Origin: Candidatus Segatella violae
GTDB lineage: Bacteria; Bacteroidota; Bacteroidia; Bacteroidales; Bacteroidaceae
Assembly (NCBI GenBank): GCA_002440225.1
Contig: DJSH01000078.1
Coordinates: 25,983 to 31,149, forward strand
DNA: 5,167 nucleotides
Reading direction: 5' to 3'
A program made the position numbers and the translations under genes. Shown piece by piece: positions 5,124-5,167 of this stretch. Position 1 is the stretch's first letter, and every line of letters begins with the position of its first letter. A model generated the notes under the pieces. That model searched no databases, was not told the DNA's origin, and saw only the letters and a program-made list of their open reading frames with translations.

Positions 5124-5167
5124 ACCCTGAAAGGGCAAAAGCACCTAGCCTAGGGCAACGCCCTAGG
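5124..5167 (-). repeat. Second copy of the 44-bp hairpin repeat, inverted and running off the edge
   Basis: On the minus strand this segment matches the unit at 3390-3433 at 41 of 44 positions. It carries an 8-bp stem CCTAGGGC-GTT-GCCCTAGG (5167-5149), the linker CTAGGTGCTTTT, and the small hairpin GCCCT-TTC-AGGGT (5136-5124). The C-to-T and G-to-A differences in the large stem are paired partners, and the third difference leaves a G-T wobble. The element reaches the last base of the window and may continue. It lies about 65 bp upstream of the promoter -33 box and is probably outside the operon transcript. Confidence 0.9.

Overview
The window looks like the 5' end of a capsular or exopolysaccharide operon from a member of the Bacteroidales, probably in or near the Prevotellaceae. 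Three things point there. The leading gene is a UpxY-type NusG paralogue. The export protein, chain-length/BY-kinase and PHP phosphatase are of the kinds found in Bacteroides and Prevotella loci. The only good promoter match (TTTG, 21 bp, TAACTTTG) fits the Bacteroidetes sigma-ABfr consensus, and the genes mostly lack Shine-Dalgarno sites. The genus is an inference.

All four convincing genes are on the minus strand and read from right to left. From the right edge there is a hairpin repeat (5124-5167), an AT-rich promoter region with a 13-base A/T run between the -33 and -7 boxes (5026-5058), and a leader of about 170 nt. Then come a UpxY-like antiterminator (4247-4849, possibly from 4912), an outer-membrane polysaccharide export lipoprotein (3437-4234, 12 bp downstream), a 134 bp gap filled largely by a second hairpin repeat (3348-3435), a Wzc-like chain-length regulator and tyrosine autokinase (828-3302), and a CpsB/PHP-type tyrosine phosphatase (67-783, 44 bp downstream). 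A 15-bp tandem repeat occupies 1-60. Glycosyltransferase and polymerase genes would be expected beyond base 1, but that part is not visible.

The genes make a coherent module. The NusG paralogue would let RNA polymerase through the long operon. The export lipoprotein and the inner-membrane kinase would form the trans-envelope export machine. The phosphatase would dephosphorylate the kinase's tyrosine-rich tail, whose cycling controls chain length or assembly.

The least explained content is a family of GCCCT/AGGGC hairpin repeats. Two 44-bp units lie in opposite orientations. They differ at only three positions, and every difference keeps a stem paired, two of them as a compensatory C-G to T-A swap. 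The left-edge 15-bp array shares the 11-mer CTTTCAGGGCG with them. Two of the three repeat sites begin 3-6 bp after a stop codon. The homopolymer in the promoter spacer is a plausible site for slippage-driven phase variation. These functional readings are inferences.
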